From NCBI GenBank assembly GCA_910577275.1, contig CAJTMW010000015.1, positions 1 to 64,000 on the forward strand: a stretch of 64,000 bases of DNA, given 5' to 3'. Numbering within the stretch: position 1 is the stretch's first letter; the number at the start of each line of letters is the position of its first letter. Below the pieces are notes generated by a model, which was not told the DNA's origin, did not search any database, and saw only the letters and a list, made by a program, of their open reading frames with translations. Below are positions 1 through 8,083 of this stretch, piece after piece. The position numbers and the translations under genes are program-made. This DNA is from an uncultured Lachnospiraceae bacterium (GTDB taxonomy: Bacteria > Bacillota > Clostridia > Lachnospirales > Lachnospiraceae).

Positions 1-48
1 GCTGATAAAAATAATCGCTTTCTCTGCTCCTAACGCTGTATTACCCAT
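1..48 (-). CDS. Start of an unidentified gene, cut by the window edge
   Basis: Reading leftward from an ATG at 48, the frame stays open to the window edge and gives MGNTALGAEKAIIFIS. A GGAGG ribosome site (about 57-61 on the complement) sits about 8 bases before this ATG. A second ATG at 54 is too close to that site to be preferred. Sixteen residues are too few to assign a family. It points away from lysS, and the A+T-rich gap between them carries a hairpin and short repeats, so it may belong to a different unit from the housekeeping genes to its right. Confidence 0.45.
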   Translation of the reverse strand, partial: MGNTALGAEKAIIFIS

Positions 49-89
49 GTTCATTTCCTCCATTTCTTATTTTGTTTTGACCATAACAA

Positions 90-130
90 AAGGACACTTC
101 CCTAAAATTTTCTTTTAGAAAAATGTCCTT
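90..130. other. Hairpin upstream of the left-edge gene
   Basis: AAGGACA (90-96) pairs with TGTCCTT (124-130), and an inner CTAAAA/TTTTAG pair lies between them. It sits between lysS and the leftward gene starting at 48. A terminator or an attenuator in the leader of that gene are both possible. No clear run of T follows on either strand. Confidence 0.4.
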
Positions 131-199
131 ATCGTACAAAATATTGAATTGGATTTATGAGTACAACTATTCATTAACGCTCATCATTCTTTGTTATGC

Positions 200-229
200 G
201 TTGTAAAATTGTTGTAAATTTGTTGTAGT
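200..229. repeat. Three short direct repeats next to the lysS 3' end
   Basis: GTTGTAAA at 200, GTTGTAAA at 211 and GTTGTAGT at 222 are spaced 11 bases apart, one helical turn, about 30 bases beyond the lysS stop codon. Regularly spaced short repeats next to a conserved gene end resemble arm-type sites of tyrosine recombinases, but no recombinase gene is visible in the window. See the finding on a possible attachment site. Confidence 0.4.
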
Positions 230-260
230 TTACAAGTCCAAGTACCGCAAACCCTTGATT

Positions 261-1784
261 TTACTGGTTTTCTTTGCCAAGCGTTTTCATCGTCGGGAAC
301 AGCAGCACGTCCCTTATCGCAGGCGAATTTGTGAGCAGCATCACCAGTCTGTCAATTCCATACCCAATCCCGCCGGTGGGGGGCATACCAATCTCCAGCG
401 CATTCAGGAAATCCTCGTCCGTGTGATTTGCCTCCTCGTCGCCCTGGGCAATCAGCGCTTCCTGCGCCTTGAAACGTTCCCGCTGGTCGATGGGGTCGTT
501 CAGCTCGGAATAGGCGTTGCACATTTCGCGCCCTGTAATAAACAACTCGAAACGCTCCACATAATCCGGCTTGTCCGGCTTTCTCTTGGTGAGCGGTGAA
601 ATTTCAACCGGATGGTCCATGATAAAGGTGGGCTGCACCAGATGCTCCTCCACGAATTCCTCAAAGAATAAATTGAGGATATCGCCTTTGGTATGGCGCG
701 CCTCGTAGTGGACTTCCTTTTCGTCCGCAATTTTTTTCGCCTCTGCGGTGTCCTTTATCTCGTCAAAATCAACGCCCGCATATTTCTTTACCGCGTCAAT
801 CATGGTCATTCTTTCAAAGGGCTTTCCCAAATCAATCATATGCTCGCCGTAGGGAACAGTTGTGGTTCCGCAGACCTCCTGCGCCACGCTTCGGAACATG
901 TTTTCCGTCAGGTCCATCATACCGTTATAATCGGTATACGCCTGATACAGCTCCATCAGGGTAAACTCCGGGTTATGTCTGGTATCCAGTCCCTCGTTTC
1001 TGAACACGCGTCCGATTTCATAAACGCGCTCCATTCCGCCCACAATCAGTCTCTTTAAATACAGCTCCAGCGAAATACGCAGCTTGACATCCTCGTCCAA
1101 TGCGTTGAAATGAGTCTCGAACGGTCTTGCGGCAGCGCCTCCGGCGTTGGACACCAGCATGGGAGTCTCCACCTCCATAAAGCCCTGTCCGTCCAGGTAT
1201 CTTCTGATGGCGGAAATAATCTTTGACCTTTTCACAAAGGTCTCCTTTACTTCCTCATTCATAATCAAGTCCGTGTATCTCTGGCGATAGCGGATATCCG
1301 TGTTTGTCAGGCCGTGATATTTCTCGGGAAGTATCTGCAGGCTCTTGGAAAGAAGGGTGACGCTTGCGGCGTGCACGGAAATTTCCTCTGTTTTGGTCTT
1401 GAACACCTCGCCGGTGATTCCCACGATATCGCCCACGTCATACTTCTTAAAATCGGCATAGGACTCCTCGCCAATGCTGTCCCGCGCCACATAGCACTGA
1501 ATATTTCCCTTCAAATCCTGAATATTGCAGAAGGATGCCTTGCCCATCACGCGTTTCTGCATAATCCGGCCTGCAATGGAGACGTTTTTGCCTTCCATTT
1601 CCTCATAGTTATCCCTGATATCCCTGCTGTGGGCAGTCACATCATATTTCGTGATTTTAAAAGGGTCTTTGCCCGCTTCCTGAAGGGCGGCAAGCTTTTC
1701 CCTTTTGATTTTCAAAAGCTGCCCGATATCCTGTTCCTTGCCCGCATTATTTGTCTGTTGGTTACTTCTCTGTTGTTCCGGCAC
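261..1784 (-). CDS. lysS: Lysyl-tRNA synthetase (class II)
   Basis: Charges tRNA-Lys with lysine in the cytoplasm. The 507-residue protein has the usual class II LysRS length. An N-terminal OB-fold anticodon-binding region spans about residues 65-150, followed by the class II catalytic core: motif 2 around 254-275 (RVFRNEGLDTRHNPEFT) and motif 3 near 473 (GIGYGIDRLVML). Translation starts at a GTG (1784), decided by an AAGGAG site seven bases upstream. The first 20 residues are a polar, Gln/Asn-rich extension. It is the last gene of the leftward run that includes greA, about 100 bases downstream of it, an arrangement common in clostridia. Confidence 0.97.
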   Translation of the reverse strand: MPEQQRSNQQTNNAGKEQDIGQLLKIKREKLAALQEAGKDPFKITKYDVTAHSRDIRDNYEEMEGKNVSIAGRIMQKRVMGKASFCNIQDLKGNIQCYVARDSIGEESYADFKKYDVGDIVGITGEVFKTKTEEISVHAASVTLLSKSLQILPEKYHGLTNTDIRYRQRYTDLIMNEEVKETFVKRSKIISAIRRYLDGQGFMEVETPMLVSNAGGAAARPFETHFNALDEDVKLRISLELYLKRLIVGGMERVYEIGRVFRNEGLDTRHNPEFTLMELYQAYTDYNGMMDLTENMFRSVAQEVCGTTTVPYGEHMIDLGKPFERMTMIDAVKKYAGVDFDEIKDTAEAKKIADEKEVHYEARHTKGDILNLFFEEFVEEHLVQPTFIMDHPVEISPLTKRKPDKPDYVERFELFITGREMCNAYSELNDPIDQRERFKAQEALIAQGDEEANHTDEDFLNALEIGMPPTGGIGYGIDRLVMLLTNSPAIRDVLLFPTMKTLGKENQ

Positions 1785-1881
1785 TTTTCTACTCCTTATC
1801 AGTCAGTCCCCGCCGCCAAAAGCAGGCGTCCGCTTATAACGCCGCCGGCTGTGCAGTATGTGACTTTTTATGTGAATTTTG

Positions 1882-2364
1882 TCAATTGGAACGCTGAATC
1901 TCAAGAACCTCGTATTTTAATACGCCCGCCTGGGTTTCCACTTCAACAATGTCGCCTGTTTTTTTGCCGATAAGAGCCTTTCCCACAGGAGATTCGTTTG
2001 AAATTTTCCCTTTCAGGCTGTTGGCCTCGGTGGAGCCTACAATCTTATATTCCAAATCCTCGTCATATTCAAAATCATGAATTTTCACGCAGCATCCGAT
2101 ATTGATGGTATCCAAATCCACCTCGTCCTCAACCACGACTTCCGCATTCTTTAAAATCTTTTCCAGTTCTTCAATTCTTGCTTCGATATCACGCTGCTCA
2201 TCCTTGGCTGCGTCATATTCCGCATTTTCGGACAGGTCGCCCTGCTCTCTGGCCTCTTTGATTTTCTGCGCTACTTCCTGCCTTTTTACCACTTTCAGGT
2301 CGTGAAGCTCGTCCTCATACTTTCTCAGTCCTTCATAAGTAAGTATATGTTTTTTTTCTTCCAT
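1882..2364 (-). CDS. greA: Transcription elongation factor GreA
   Basis: Rescues backtracked RNA polymerase by stimulating cleavage of the nascent transcript. It has 160 residues, the family length. The N-terminal coiled-coil finger (about 1-75) contains the conserved segment with EAREQGDLSENAEYDAAKDE, whose acidic residues sit at the finger tip. The C-terminal FKBP-like domain includes the SPVGKALIGKKTGD motif. The ATG at 2364 follows a GAGGTGG site. It is the gene before lysS, and its leader contains three consecutive hairpins. Confidence 0.97.
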   Translation of the reverse strand: MEEKKHILTYEGLRKYEDELHDLKVVKRQEVAQKIKEAREQGDLSENAEYDAAKDEQRDIEARIEELEKILKNAEVVVEDEVDLDTINIGCCVKIHDFEYDEDLEYKIVGSTEANSLKGKISNESPVGKALIGKKTGDIVEVETQAGVLKYEVLEIQRSN

Positions 2365-2397
2365 TTTTCCACCTCATTTCTACGCTGCTTTCTTGGA

Positions 2398-2486
2398 CTC
2401 AGCTTTGCTGAGACCGTGCGCATAATGGAGTTTGTGGGTGCTTTGCAAACACAAACTCTTTGGATTGAAAATTTTAATTTTCAATC
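2398..2486 (-). promoter_or_regulatory. Three tandem hairpins in the greA leader
   Basis: On the leftward strand three stem-loops follow one another: GATTGAAAATT/AATTTTCAATC with a two-base loop (2463-2486), GAGTTTGTG/CACAAACTC (2428-2458), and CTCAGC-aaa-GCTGAG (2398-2412). They fill most of the 157-base gap between the unknown gene (2522-3412) and greA. None has a clear T-tract, so simple termination is not evident. RNA processing, mRNA stabilisation or attenuation are alternatives. Confidence 0.6.
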
Positions 2487-2521
2487 TTCCTGCCTCTCCA
2501 TCTTTGCTATCTTAGCTGGAA

Positions 2522-3412
2522 TTAACTTACGGTATTATAACCATTTTTTACTACAGTGTCAAGGAATTTCAACGCTTCCATACGGCTTATCCGCCTGGAA
2601 TTTCCATTGCCGCCCGGGTCGGCTCCTACGCCTGATTTCCCACCCACGCCGGCGGTAGAACCTGCGCCTGATTTCCCAGCGGCTCCTTTGCCAAAACTTC
2701 CGCCAGGTTTCCCAAGGACGCCGGTGCCGGAACCTGCGCCCGATTTCCCGGCGGCGCCTCCTGCGGCCTCTCCAATATCTCCCCCCAAAGAATCCTCCTC
2801 CTCGCGCAAATCGACCCACGGCAGGCCCCGCGGCGTTTTTGCTTCTCTCATTAAAATAATGCCAAATTCCTCATAAAGGTAAGTCTCCAGCCTTTCCGCC
2901 ATCGGGCTTTCCCCTCCTGCAAGCACCACCTGCCGCATTCTCGGCAGATACGGCGTCATCAGCTCCAGCGCCTGCTCCAGGTCGTACTCCCCCGCATCCT
3001 CCGGCAGAGAAATACAGAGCCTGTCAAAGGGCCTCTGGCGATAAAGGCAGACGGCAAGCAGCTCTAACGGTATCCGGGTAAGGGTTCCTCCAAGCTCCGG
3101 TGCCATCATCTGCTCCCGGCAGCCCCATTCCACCGCCGCCCTTTGTTCGGCTCTTTCCAGCATTTTTATTGCGGTATCCCTTTTCCACCCTACAGGCTTT
3201 CCTGAAAGCCGCGCTTTTTTACTGTACTGCGGAAGAAGCGCGTAATAAATCAGCATTCTCCCCGCCGCTCCCCGCCCCTTACCAAGAAGGTAGGGAAATT
3301 CCCGCCCCAGCTTTTTTACTGAAAGGCCGGTTGACGCCAGCTTTTTTCCCGTCTCTGAATACTGTCCGTATAAAATTCCCGCGTAAAATAAATTTAAATA
3401 ATTAGCTTCCAT
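2522..3412 (-). CDS. Unknown protein with a Gly/Ala/Ser repeat tract
   Basis: I do not recognise this 296-residue protein. I place the start at the ATG at 3412 (MEANYLNLFY) because the longer reading begins within a few bases of the dusB stop; no strong ribosome site decides it. Residues 1-190 are a plain soluble sequence with hydrophobic helices and basic patches. A low-complexity tract rich in Gly, Ala, Ser and Lys follows (repeats of GKSGAGS, GVGGKSG), then a short conserved-looking tail (SRMEALKFLDTVVKNGYNTVS). It lies directly downstream of dusB in the same run. No signal peptide or membrane segment is obvious. Confidence 0.75.
   Translation of the reverse strand: MEANYLNLFYAGILYGQYSETGKKLASTGLSVKKLGREFPYLLGKGRGAAGRMLIYYALLPQYSKKARLSGKPVGWKRDTAIKMLERAEQRAAVEWGCREQMMAPELGGTLTRIPLELLAVCLYRQRPFDRLCISLPEDAGEYDLEQALELMTPYLPRMRQVVLAGGESPMAERLETYLYEEFGIILMREAKTPRGLPWVDLREEEDSLGGDIGEAAGGAAGKSGAGSGTGVLGKPGGSFGKGAAGKSGAGSTAGVGGKSGVGADPGGNGNSRRISRMEALKFLDTVVKNGYNTVS
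2600..2790 (-). repeat. Degenerate tandem repeats inside the coding sequence
   Basis: The stretch encoding the Gly/Ala/Ser tract is built from imperfect repeats of about 50-60 bases around GGGAAATCAGGCGYAGG, three recognisable copies separated by GTNYYKGGGAAA-type variants. Repeat number probably varies between strains through slippage or recombination. The units keep the reading frame. Confidence 0.65.
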
Positions 3413-3453
3413 GGAAAAACATATGCTGCCGGCCCCGGCCCTATTCCACAAAT

Positions 3454-4557
3454 TCAGTAAGCCCTGAATATCTCCCCCACTGTGCTTTTCAGCTCCGCAA
3501 AGGATTCGATTTCATTGACCCTCCTTCGCAGCGCCGCCGAATTAGGGTATCCCGCCGTATACCAGGCAATGTGCTTGCGCATTTCCCTTACCGCCGTATA
3601 TTCTCCTTTGATTTCAAATTCCATTCTGGCATGGCGGAGGATGGTTTCACATACCTCGGCGGCGGTTTTTTCCGGCGTTGTATTCCTGGTTTTATCCGGC
3701 ATGCATGGGACAAAATCCGCTCCCGGCACCGGCGCACCGGCAATTTCCCCATTCCCAGCGCCGCCTGTATCTGTCCCCGGCACTGGTGTACCGCCGGTTT
3801 CCTCCTCCGAAAGGTACTGCGCAATTTCCCTGAAAATCCACGGATTGCCTCTTGCCGCCCGTCCTATCATCAGTCCGTCGCAGCCGGTCTGCTCAAAGGC
3901 TGCCCTTGCCGACGGCCCGTCCGTTATGTTGCCGTTTCCAATCACTGGAATTGTCACCGCCTCCTTTACCCTTGCGATAATTTCCCAGTCCGCCTCTCCC
4001 GTATAGTACTGCTCTCTGGTGCGTCCGTGAACCGCAACGGCGGCAGCGCCGCAGCCCTCCGCGATTCTGGCGATTTCCACGGCGTTCACATGGCTTTCGT
4101 CAAAGCCCTTGCGGATTTTTATGGTGACAGGCTTTTTAACGGCTTTCACCGTCTTTGTGATAATCTCCGCTGCCAGCTTGGGATTTTTCATGAGGGCGGA
4201 GCCTTCCCCGTTGTTCACCACCTTGGGAACCGGGCAGCCCATGTTGATATCCAGTATGGCAAAGGGCCTTTCCTCTATCTGCCTTGCCATCTCGCTTATG
4301 ATATCCGCATCGGAACCGAAAAGCTGCAGGGATACGGGCATTTCCTCCGGATGAATCGCCATCAGCTCCTCCGTGTTTTTATTATGATAATAAATGGCCT
4401 TGGCGCTCACCATCTCCGAACACACCAGTCCCGCTCCCTGTTCCCGGCACAGCAAACGAAATGGCAGGTCTGTCACACCTGCCATGGGAGCCAATATCAG
4501 ATTATTGTCCAAAACCACGTTTCCTATACGAAGCTTTTTTATCATCTTTTCCATCAT
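3454..4557 (-). CDS. dusB: tRNA-dihydrouridine synthase, DusB type
   Basis: FMN enzyme that reduces uridine to dihydrouridine in tRNA D-loops. The TIM-barrel start is typical (LAPMAGVTDLPFRLL). The catalytic cysteine is Cys108 in NMGCPV, and FMN-binding motifs (VHGRTREQ, IGNGNI, IGRAARGNP) are present. At 367 residues it is about 40 longer than usual, because residues 252-295 are a Gly/Pro/Thr-rich insert containing two related GTPVPGTD and GAPVPGAD units between the barrel and the helical domain. The gene lies three bases from the unknown gene reading. Start ambiguity among Met1, Met2 and Met5 is minor; a GGAGAG site favours Met1 or Met2. Confidence 0.95.
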   Translation of the reverse strand: MMEKMIKKLRIGNVVLDNNLILAPMAGVTDLPFRLLCREQGAGLVCSEMVSAKAIYYHNKNTEELMAIHPEEMPVSLQLFGSDADIISEMARQIEERPFAILDINMGCPVPKVVNNGEGSALMKNPKLAAEIITKTVKAVKKPVTIKIRKGFDESHVNAVEIARIAEGCGAAAVAVHGRTREQYYTGEADWEIIARVKEAVTIPVIGNGNITDGPSARAAFEQTGCDGLMIGRAARGNPWIFREIAQYLSEEETGGTPVPGTDTGGAGNGEIAGAPVPGADFVPCMPDKTRNTTPEKTAAEVCETILRHARMEFEIKGEYTAVREMRKHIAWYTAGYPNSAALRRRVNEIESFAELKSTVGEIFRAY

Positions 4558-4622
4558 CTCTCCGTTCTTCAGATAAGGCGGAAATTTTCCACGCCAGCCG
4601 GCGCGCGCCTTATATCCGCGCC

Positions 4623-4991
4623 CTACTCGTCTCCCCCAAGCAAATCCCCCACGTCCTCGTGGAGAATCAGCACCCGGTAGTACAGGCTTAAGGATTCAAA
4701 CAGCTCCTGCCGTCTGCGCCGCACCTCGTTTACCAGAAGTCCGCTTCCCACCTCGTCGTAAAGGTAATCCTCCGGCGCATACTCTGTGGACATGGAAACG
4801 CTTCCGTCCTCCTCAAAGGCAATCGTAAAAATGCCTCCGATTTCCTCCGTAAAAAGCACGCAGATAATGTGCAGCTCATCCTTGACAGATTCCGGAAGCC
4901 CGGCAAATTTTTCATTGAAATAATACTTTTTTTCATAGGCATTCGCTCCGCAGAGCACCATCTTTTCCGCCTTTTCGGTTTCCCGGCTCAT
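4623..4991 (-). CDS. Small conserved acidic protein, unknown function
   Basis: A 122-residue acidic soluble protein starting MSRETEKAEKM. The ATG at 4991 is chosen because a GAGGAAAAG ribosome site precedes it. It resembles a Lachnospiraceae family that I believe is catalogued as DUF6145 (pattern VLCGANAYEKKYYFNE...GLPESVKDELHIICV), but I cannot confirm this. No catalytic motif, membrane segment or signal peptide is visible. It lies between argF and dusB in the leftward run. Confidence 0.75.
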   Translation of the reverse strand: MSRETEKAEKMVLCGANAYEKKYYFNEKFAGLPESVKDELHIICVLFTEEIGGIFTIAFEEDGSVSMSTEYAPEDYLYDEVGSGLLVNEVRRRRQELFESLSLYYRVLILHEDVGDLLGGDE

Positions 4992-5073
4992 CTTTTCCTC
5001 TTTTCCGCAAACAACGGATGTCTGCGGACGCACCGATTCTCCGTCCGCAGACACCTGATTTTTTCTGCAAATA

Positions 5074-6060
5074 CTACAGCGTGGCCGCCATTACTGCCTT
5101 GATGGTGTGCATTCTGTTTTCCGCTTCCTCGAAAACCACCGAGGCCGGGGATTCGAATACCTCGTCCGTCACTTCCATCTCGCTGATGCCGAACCGCTCT
5201 CCCATTTCTTTTCCAATCTTTGTTTTCAAATCATGGAAAGCCGGAAGACAATGCATGAAAATCGCCCCTTCCCCGGCATTATCCATTATCTTTTTATTTA
5301 CCTGATAAGGAGTCAGCTCCCTGATTCTCTCCTCCCAGACATTCTCCGGCTCACCCATGGACACCCACACATCCGTGTAAATCACGTCGGCGTCCTTTGT
5401 TCCCGCCATGGCGTCCTCCGTGAGGGTAATCGTCGCTCCTGTCTTTTCCGCAATAGCTCTGCACTCGTCCACAAGCGCCTTTTCAGGAAAATATTTTGCG
5501 CTGGTGCATGCCGTGAAATGCATTCCCAGCTTTGCGCATACCACCATCAGGGAATTGCCCATGTTGTAGCGGGCGTCTCCCATATAGGCGAGCTTTACGC
5601 CTTTAATGCGCCCCAGCTTTTCCCTGATGGTGAGCACGTCCGCCAGCATCTGAGTGGGGTGAAATTCGTTGGTAAGCCCGTTCCACACCGGAACGCCGGC
5701 GTACTTTGCCAGCTCCTCCACAATCTCCTGTTCAAAGCCCCGGTACTCGATACCCTCATAAATGCTGCCAAGCACCCTGGCTGTGTCCGCAATGCTTTCC
5801 TTCTTGCCAATCTGAGAGCCCGAAGGGTCTAAATATGTGGTGCCCATTCCCAAATCATGGGCCGCCACCTCAAAGGAGCAGCGGGTTCTGGTGCTGGTCT
5901 TTTCAAAAATCAGCGCCACGTTTTTGCCCTGATGGAGCTCCTTTGTAAGAATTCCTTTTTTCTTTTTGTCCTTGAAGTCCGCCGCCAAATCGATGAGATA
6001 TAAGATTTCCTCCGGGGTAAAATCAAGGAGCTTTAAAAAGCTTCGTCCCTTTAAATTCAT
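5074..6060 (-). CDS. argF: Ornithine carbamoyltransferase
   Basis: Makes citrulline from ornithine and carbamoyl phosphate for arginine synthesis, or runs the reverse reaction in arginine catabolism. The 328-residue protein has the carbamoyl-phosphate site STRTRCSFE (55-63), the HPTQMLAD segment (134-141) and the ornithine-site HCLPAFHD (270-277). No arc operon genes (arginine deiminase, carbamate kinase) are nearby, so a biosynthetic role is favoured but not proven. It is downstream of the SPFH gene with a short hairpin in between. Confidence 0.95.
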   Translation of the reverse strand: MNLKGRSFLKLLDFTPEEILYLIDLAADFKDKKKKGILTKELHQGKNVALIFEKTSTRTRCSFEVAAHDLGMGTTYLDPSGSQIGKKESIADTARVLGSIYEGIEYRGFEQEIVEELAKYAGVPVWNGLTNEFHPTQMLADVLTIREKLGRIKGVKLAYMGDARYNMGNSLMVVCAKLGMHFTACTSAKYFPEKALVDECRAIAEKTGATITLTEDAMAGTKDADVIYTDVWVSMGEPENVWEERIRELTPYQVNKKIMDNAGEGAIFMHCLPAFHDLKTKIGKEMGERFGISEMEVTDEVFESPASVVFEEAENRMHTIKAVMAATL

Positions 6061-6082
6061 AATTAATTCACGTCCTGTTCCA

Positions 6083-6111
6083 ATTCCGCGAGAGTTCTTT
6101 TAATGCGGAAT
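6083..6111 (-). other. Hairpin between the SPFH gene and argF
   Basis: ATTCCGC (6105-6111 on the complement) pairs with GCGGAAT (6083-6089) across a 15-base loop. No T-tract follows. It could reduce read-through from the SPFH gene into argF or be a processing site. Confidence 0.35.
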
Positions 6112-6113
6112 AT

Positions 6114-7034
6114 TTATTTATCTGTCATCAGTTCCTTCAAAGAGGACGCCAGTCCTGCCATTCCCTGAATCTCCGAGGGAATAATAATCTTGGTGGCCTT
6201 GCCGTCCGCCGCTTTCTCAAATGCCTCCAGGCTCTTAAGGCGAAGCACCGATTCGTCGGCCCCTGCCTCGCGGAGCATCTTGATACCGTCCGCCGTGGCC
6301 TGCTGTACCTTGAGGATTGCTTCCGCCTCGCCTTCCGCCTCGCGAATCATCTTTTCCTTCTGCGCTTCCGCACGCAAAATCGCGGACTGCTTTTCCGCCT
6401 CCGCTTCCAGAATAAGCGCCGCCTTTTTACCCTCGGCAACGGTAACGTTTGCTTTCTTCTCGCCCTCTGCACGGGTAACGGCTTCCCTTCTCTCACGCTC
6501 CGCTTTCATCTGACGCTCCATTGCGTTCTGAATTTCGGCGGGCGGGATAATGTTCTTAAGCTCCACTCTGTTTACCTTGATTCCCCAGGGGTCCGTGGCC
6601 TCGTCAAGGGACGCGCGCATCTTGGTGTTGATGGTTTCTCTGGAGGTAAGTGTCTGGTCAAGTTCCAAATCGCCGATAATGTTACGAAGGGTAGTGGCCG
6701 TCAGATTTTCAATTGCCATGATGGGATTTTCCACGCCGTAGGCAAACATCTTCGGGTCTGTAATCTGGAAAAACACTACCGTATCAATCCGCATGGTAAC
6801 GTTATCCTTGGTAATCACCGGCTGGGGCGCAAAGTCCACCACCTGTTCCTTTAAGTTGATTCTCTTTGCCACCTTGTCGAGAATCGGCATTTTAAAGTGG
6901 AGTCCCACCGACCATGTTCCCTGATAAGCGCCCAGACGCTCAACTACATAGGCGGATGCCTGCGGAACAATTTTAATGCAGGACGCCACTACCAAAAGGA
7001 CTACAATCACAAGTACAAGTAAAACCCATTCCAT
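6114..7034 (-). CDS. SPFH/band-7 family membrane protein (stomatin/QmcA-like)
   Basis: A 306-residue protein with one N-terminal membrane segment (about 2-22), an SPFH/band-7 domain (about 20-180) containing AYVVERLGAYQGTW and the NIIGDLELDQTLTSRE signature, then a long Ala/Glu/Lys-rich coiled coil (about 180-260) and a helical tail. Proteins of this type assemble into rings or scaffolds at the membrane and often pair with NfeD-type proteins. That pairing is seen here, with the NfeD gene immediately upstream. The start follows an AAGAGGAAA ribosome site. Confidence 0.93.
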   Translation of the reverse strand: MEWVLLVLVIVVLLVVASCIKIVPQASAYVVERLGAYQGTWSVGLHFKMPILDKVAKRINLKEQVVDFAPQPVITKDNVTMRIDTVVFFQITDPKMFAYGVENPIMAIENLTATTLRNIIGDLELDQTLTSRETINTKMRASLDEATDPWGIKVNRVELKNIIPPAEIQNAMERQMKAERERREAVTRAEGEKKANVTVAEGKKAALILEAEAEKQSAILRAEAQKEKMIREAEGEAEAILKVQQATADGIKMLREAGADESVLRLKSLEAFEKAADGKATKIIIPSEIQGMAGLASSLKELMTDK

Positions 7035-7192
7035 ATTTTTTCCTCTTTTCTGTACTGCTTTTTAACGCCCGGACCTGCGGATGCAGTACTGACGCAAACC
7101 CGACTATTTGGGGGATTTCTCCCATGAACCGCTCTCTGCGGCGCGCTGTCTTTTGACGCGTCCGCCCGGCGCATTGCCTGCGATAAAATCCG

Positions 7193-7627
7193 TCAGCGCT
7201 TTTCCTCCACCATCAGCTTTACTCCACTGATAGCGCGGACAATCACAACGCTTCCCGTCTCAAGGGTAACGCCCTCCTCAACTGTTCTGGCGCTCCACTC
7301 CTGTCCGTTAACGCTCACCTGTCCGATTCCCTGCAGATTATCTATCTCGCTGATTACAATGGCCTGTTTTCCCACAAGGCTCTCCGCGTTGGTTTTTACC
7401 CTGTCCTTGTTGAAATATTTCACGGCCACAGGTCGGGTGAAATAAAGCAGTACAAGGGATACCGCCCCGAAGAAAACCGCCTGCAGCCATATGGGCGCTC
7501 CCATTGCCGCCCCGATTGCCGCAACCAGCGCGCCTCCGGCAAACCAGATGGTAGTAAGGCCCATAGTAATGATTTCAATAGCAATGCAGGCAACAAAAAC
7601 AACAAGCCAAATCGTTGTAAGATTCAT
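7193..7627 (-). CDS. NfeD-family membrane protein
   Basis: A 144-residue protein of the short NfeD class: three hydrophobic segments in the first 70 residues, then a soluble OB-fold domain (about 80-140, with SLVGKQAIVISEIDNLQGIGQVSVNGQEWSAR split by short loops). Short NfeD proteins are partners of SPFH proteins, and the SPFH gene follows 158 bases downstream on the same strand. A strong GGAGG site precedes the ATG. It is the promoter-proximal gene of the leftward run. Confidence 0.92.
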   Translation of the reverse strand: MNLTTIWLVVFVACIAIEIITMGLTTIWFAGGALVAAIGAAMGAPIWLQAVFFGAVSLVLLYFTRPVAVKYFNKDRVKTNAESLVGKQAIVISEIDNLQGIGQVSVNGQEWSARTVEEGVTLETGSVVIVRAISGVKLMVEEKR

Positions 7628-7668
7628 ATTGCCCCTCCTTCTTAAGCAGCATACAGCTGTTTAGAAAT

Positions 7669-7697
7669 ATTTTACTACACAAAAGGGAATCAGGCAA
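7669..7697 (-). promoter_or_regulatory. Sigma-A-type promoter of the nfeD-SPFH run
   Basis: On the complement, TTGCCT (-35, 7692-7697) is followed by a 17-base spacer and TAAAAT (-10, 7669-7674), about 40 bases before the NfeD start codon. Confidence 0.65.
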
Positions 7698-7850
7698 CCG
7701 GAAACAATTGTATGTATATAAAGCCACGCCTGGAAGGATGTATTGCGATAATTTAGCTGCTAAAAAGCGATATACAACAATAAACTATTTAAATAATTAC
7801 ATAAACAAATATGTTTCAACAGAGTTTGTACATGGAGCAGTCTGGAAACA

Positions 7851-8006
7851 GCTCAAAGAAAAAGCCGTATCCTTAAGAGCCCTTATAAAAACGTCAGTAC
7901 TTAACGAGGCCGCGAGATGCGCAGCGGCTCGCGGGCCGAGTTTAGTACTGCTACGTTTTTATAGAGCGAGAGCGCGGCGACGAAGGCTACGGCTTTTTCT
8001 TTGAGC
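7851..8006. repeat. Family 1 hairpin repeat, copy A
   Basis: A 156-base hairpin. The outer arms are a perfect 19-bp inverted repeat (7851-7869 and 7988-8006) found only in this copy. Inside lie the shared core ends CCTTAAGAGCCCTTATAAAAACGT and, opposite, ACGTTTTTATAGAGCG then AGCGCGGCGACGAAGG. The centre pairs AGTACT with AGTACT and GAGGCCGCGAG with CTCGCGGGCC around a short loop. An open frame over it (7708-8004) has no ribosome site and is not counted as a gene. Related to the copies at 23145, 23313 and 60326. Confidence 0.8.
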
Positions 8007-8027
8007 GTCCGCTTCAGCCGCCCATTG

Positions 8028-8061
8028 CAAAAGCCCCGCCGAAAGCTATCCCGGCAGGGCT
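8028..8061 (-). terminator. Intrinsic terminator of the SleB-type hydrolase gene
   Basis: On the complement AGCCCTGCCG pairs with CGGCGGGGCT (one mismatch) over a ten-base loop, followed by TTTTG, about 25 bases after the stop codon. Confidence 0.75.
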
Positions 8062-8083
8062 TCCATCACTTTTATCTTAAATT

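Noticed and set aside
1785..2521. T-box riboswitch for lysS
   Set aside because: No T-box sequence (TGGNACCGCG-like) or specifier stem could be found in the greA or lysS leaders.
3571..4680. Long rightward open frame (369 codons) over dusB
   Set aside because: It is antisense to a clear dusB gene, has no ribosome site and no protein-like features; a shadow of G+C-rich codons.
7708..8004. Open frame of 98 codons across repeat copy A
   Set aside because: It runs through a hairpin repeat, has no ribosome site and ends in an Arg-rich nonsense stretch. The DNA structure explains it better.
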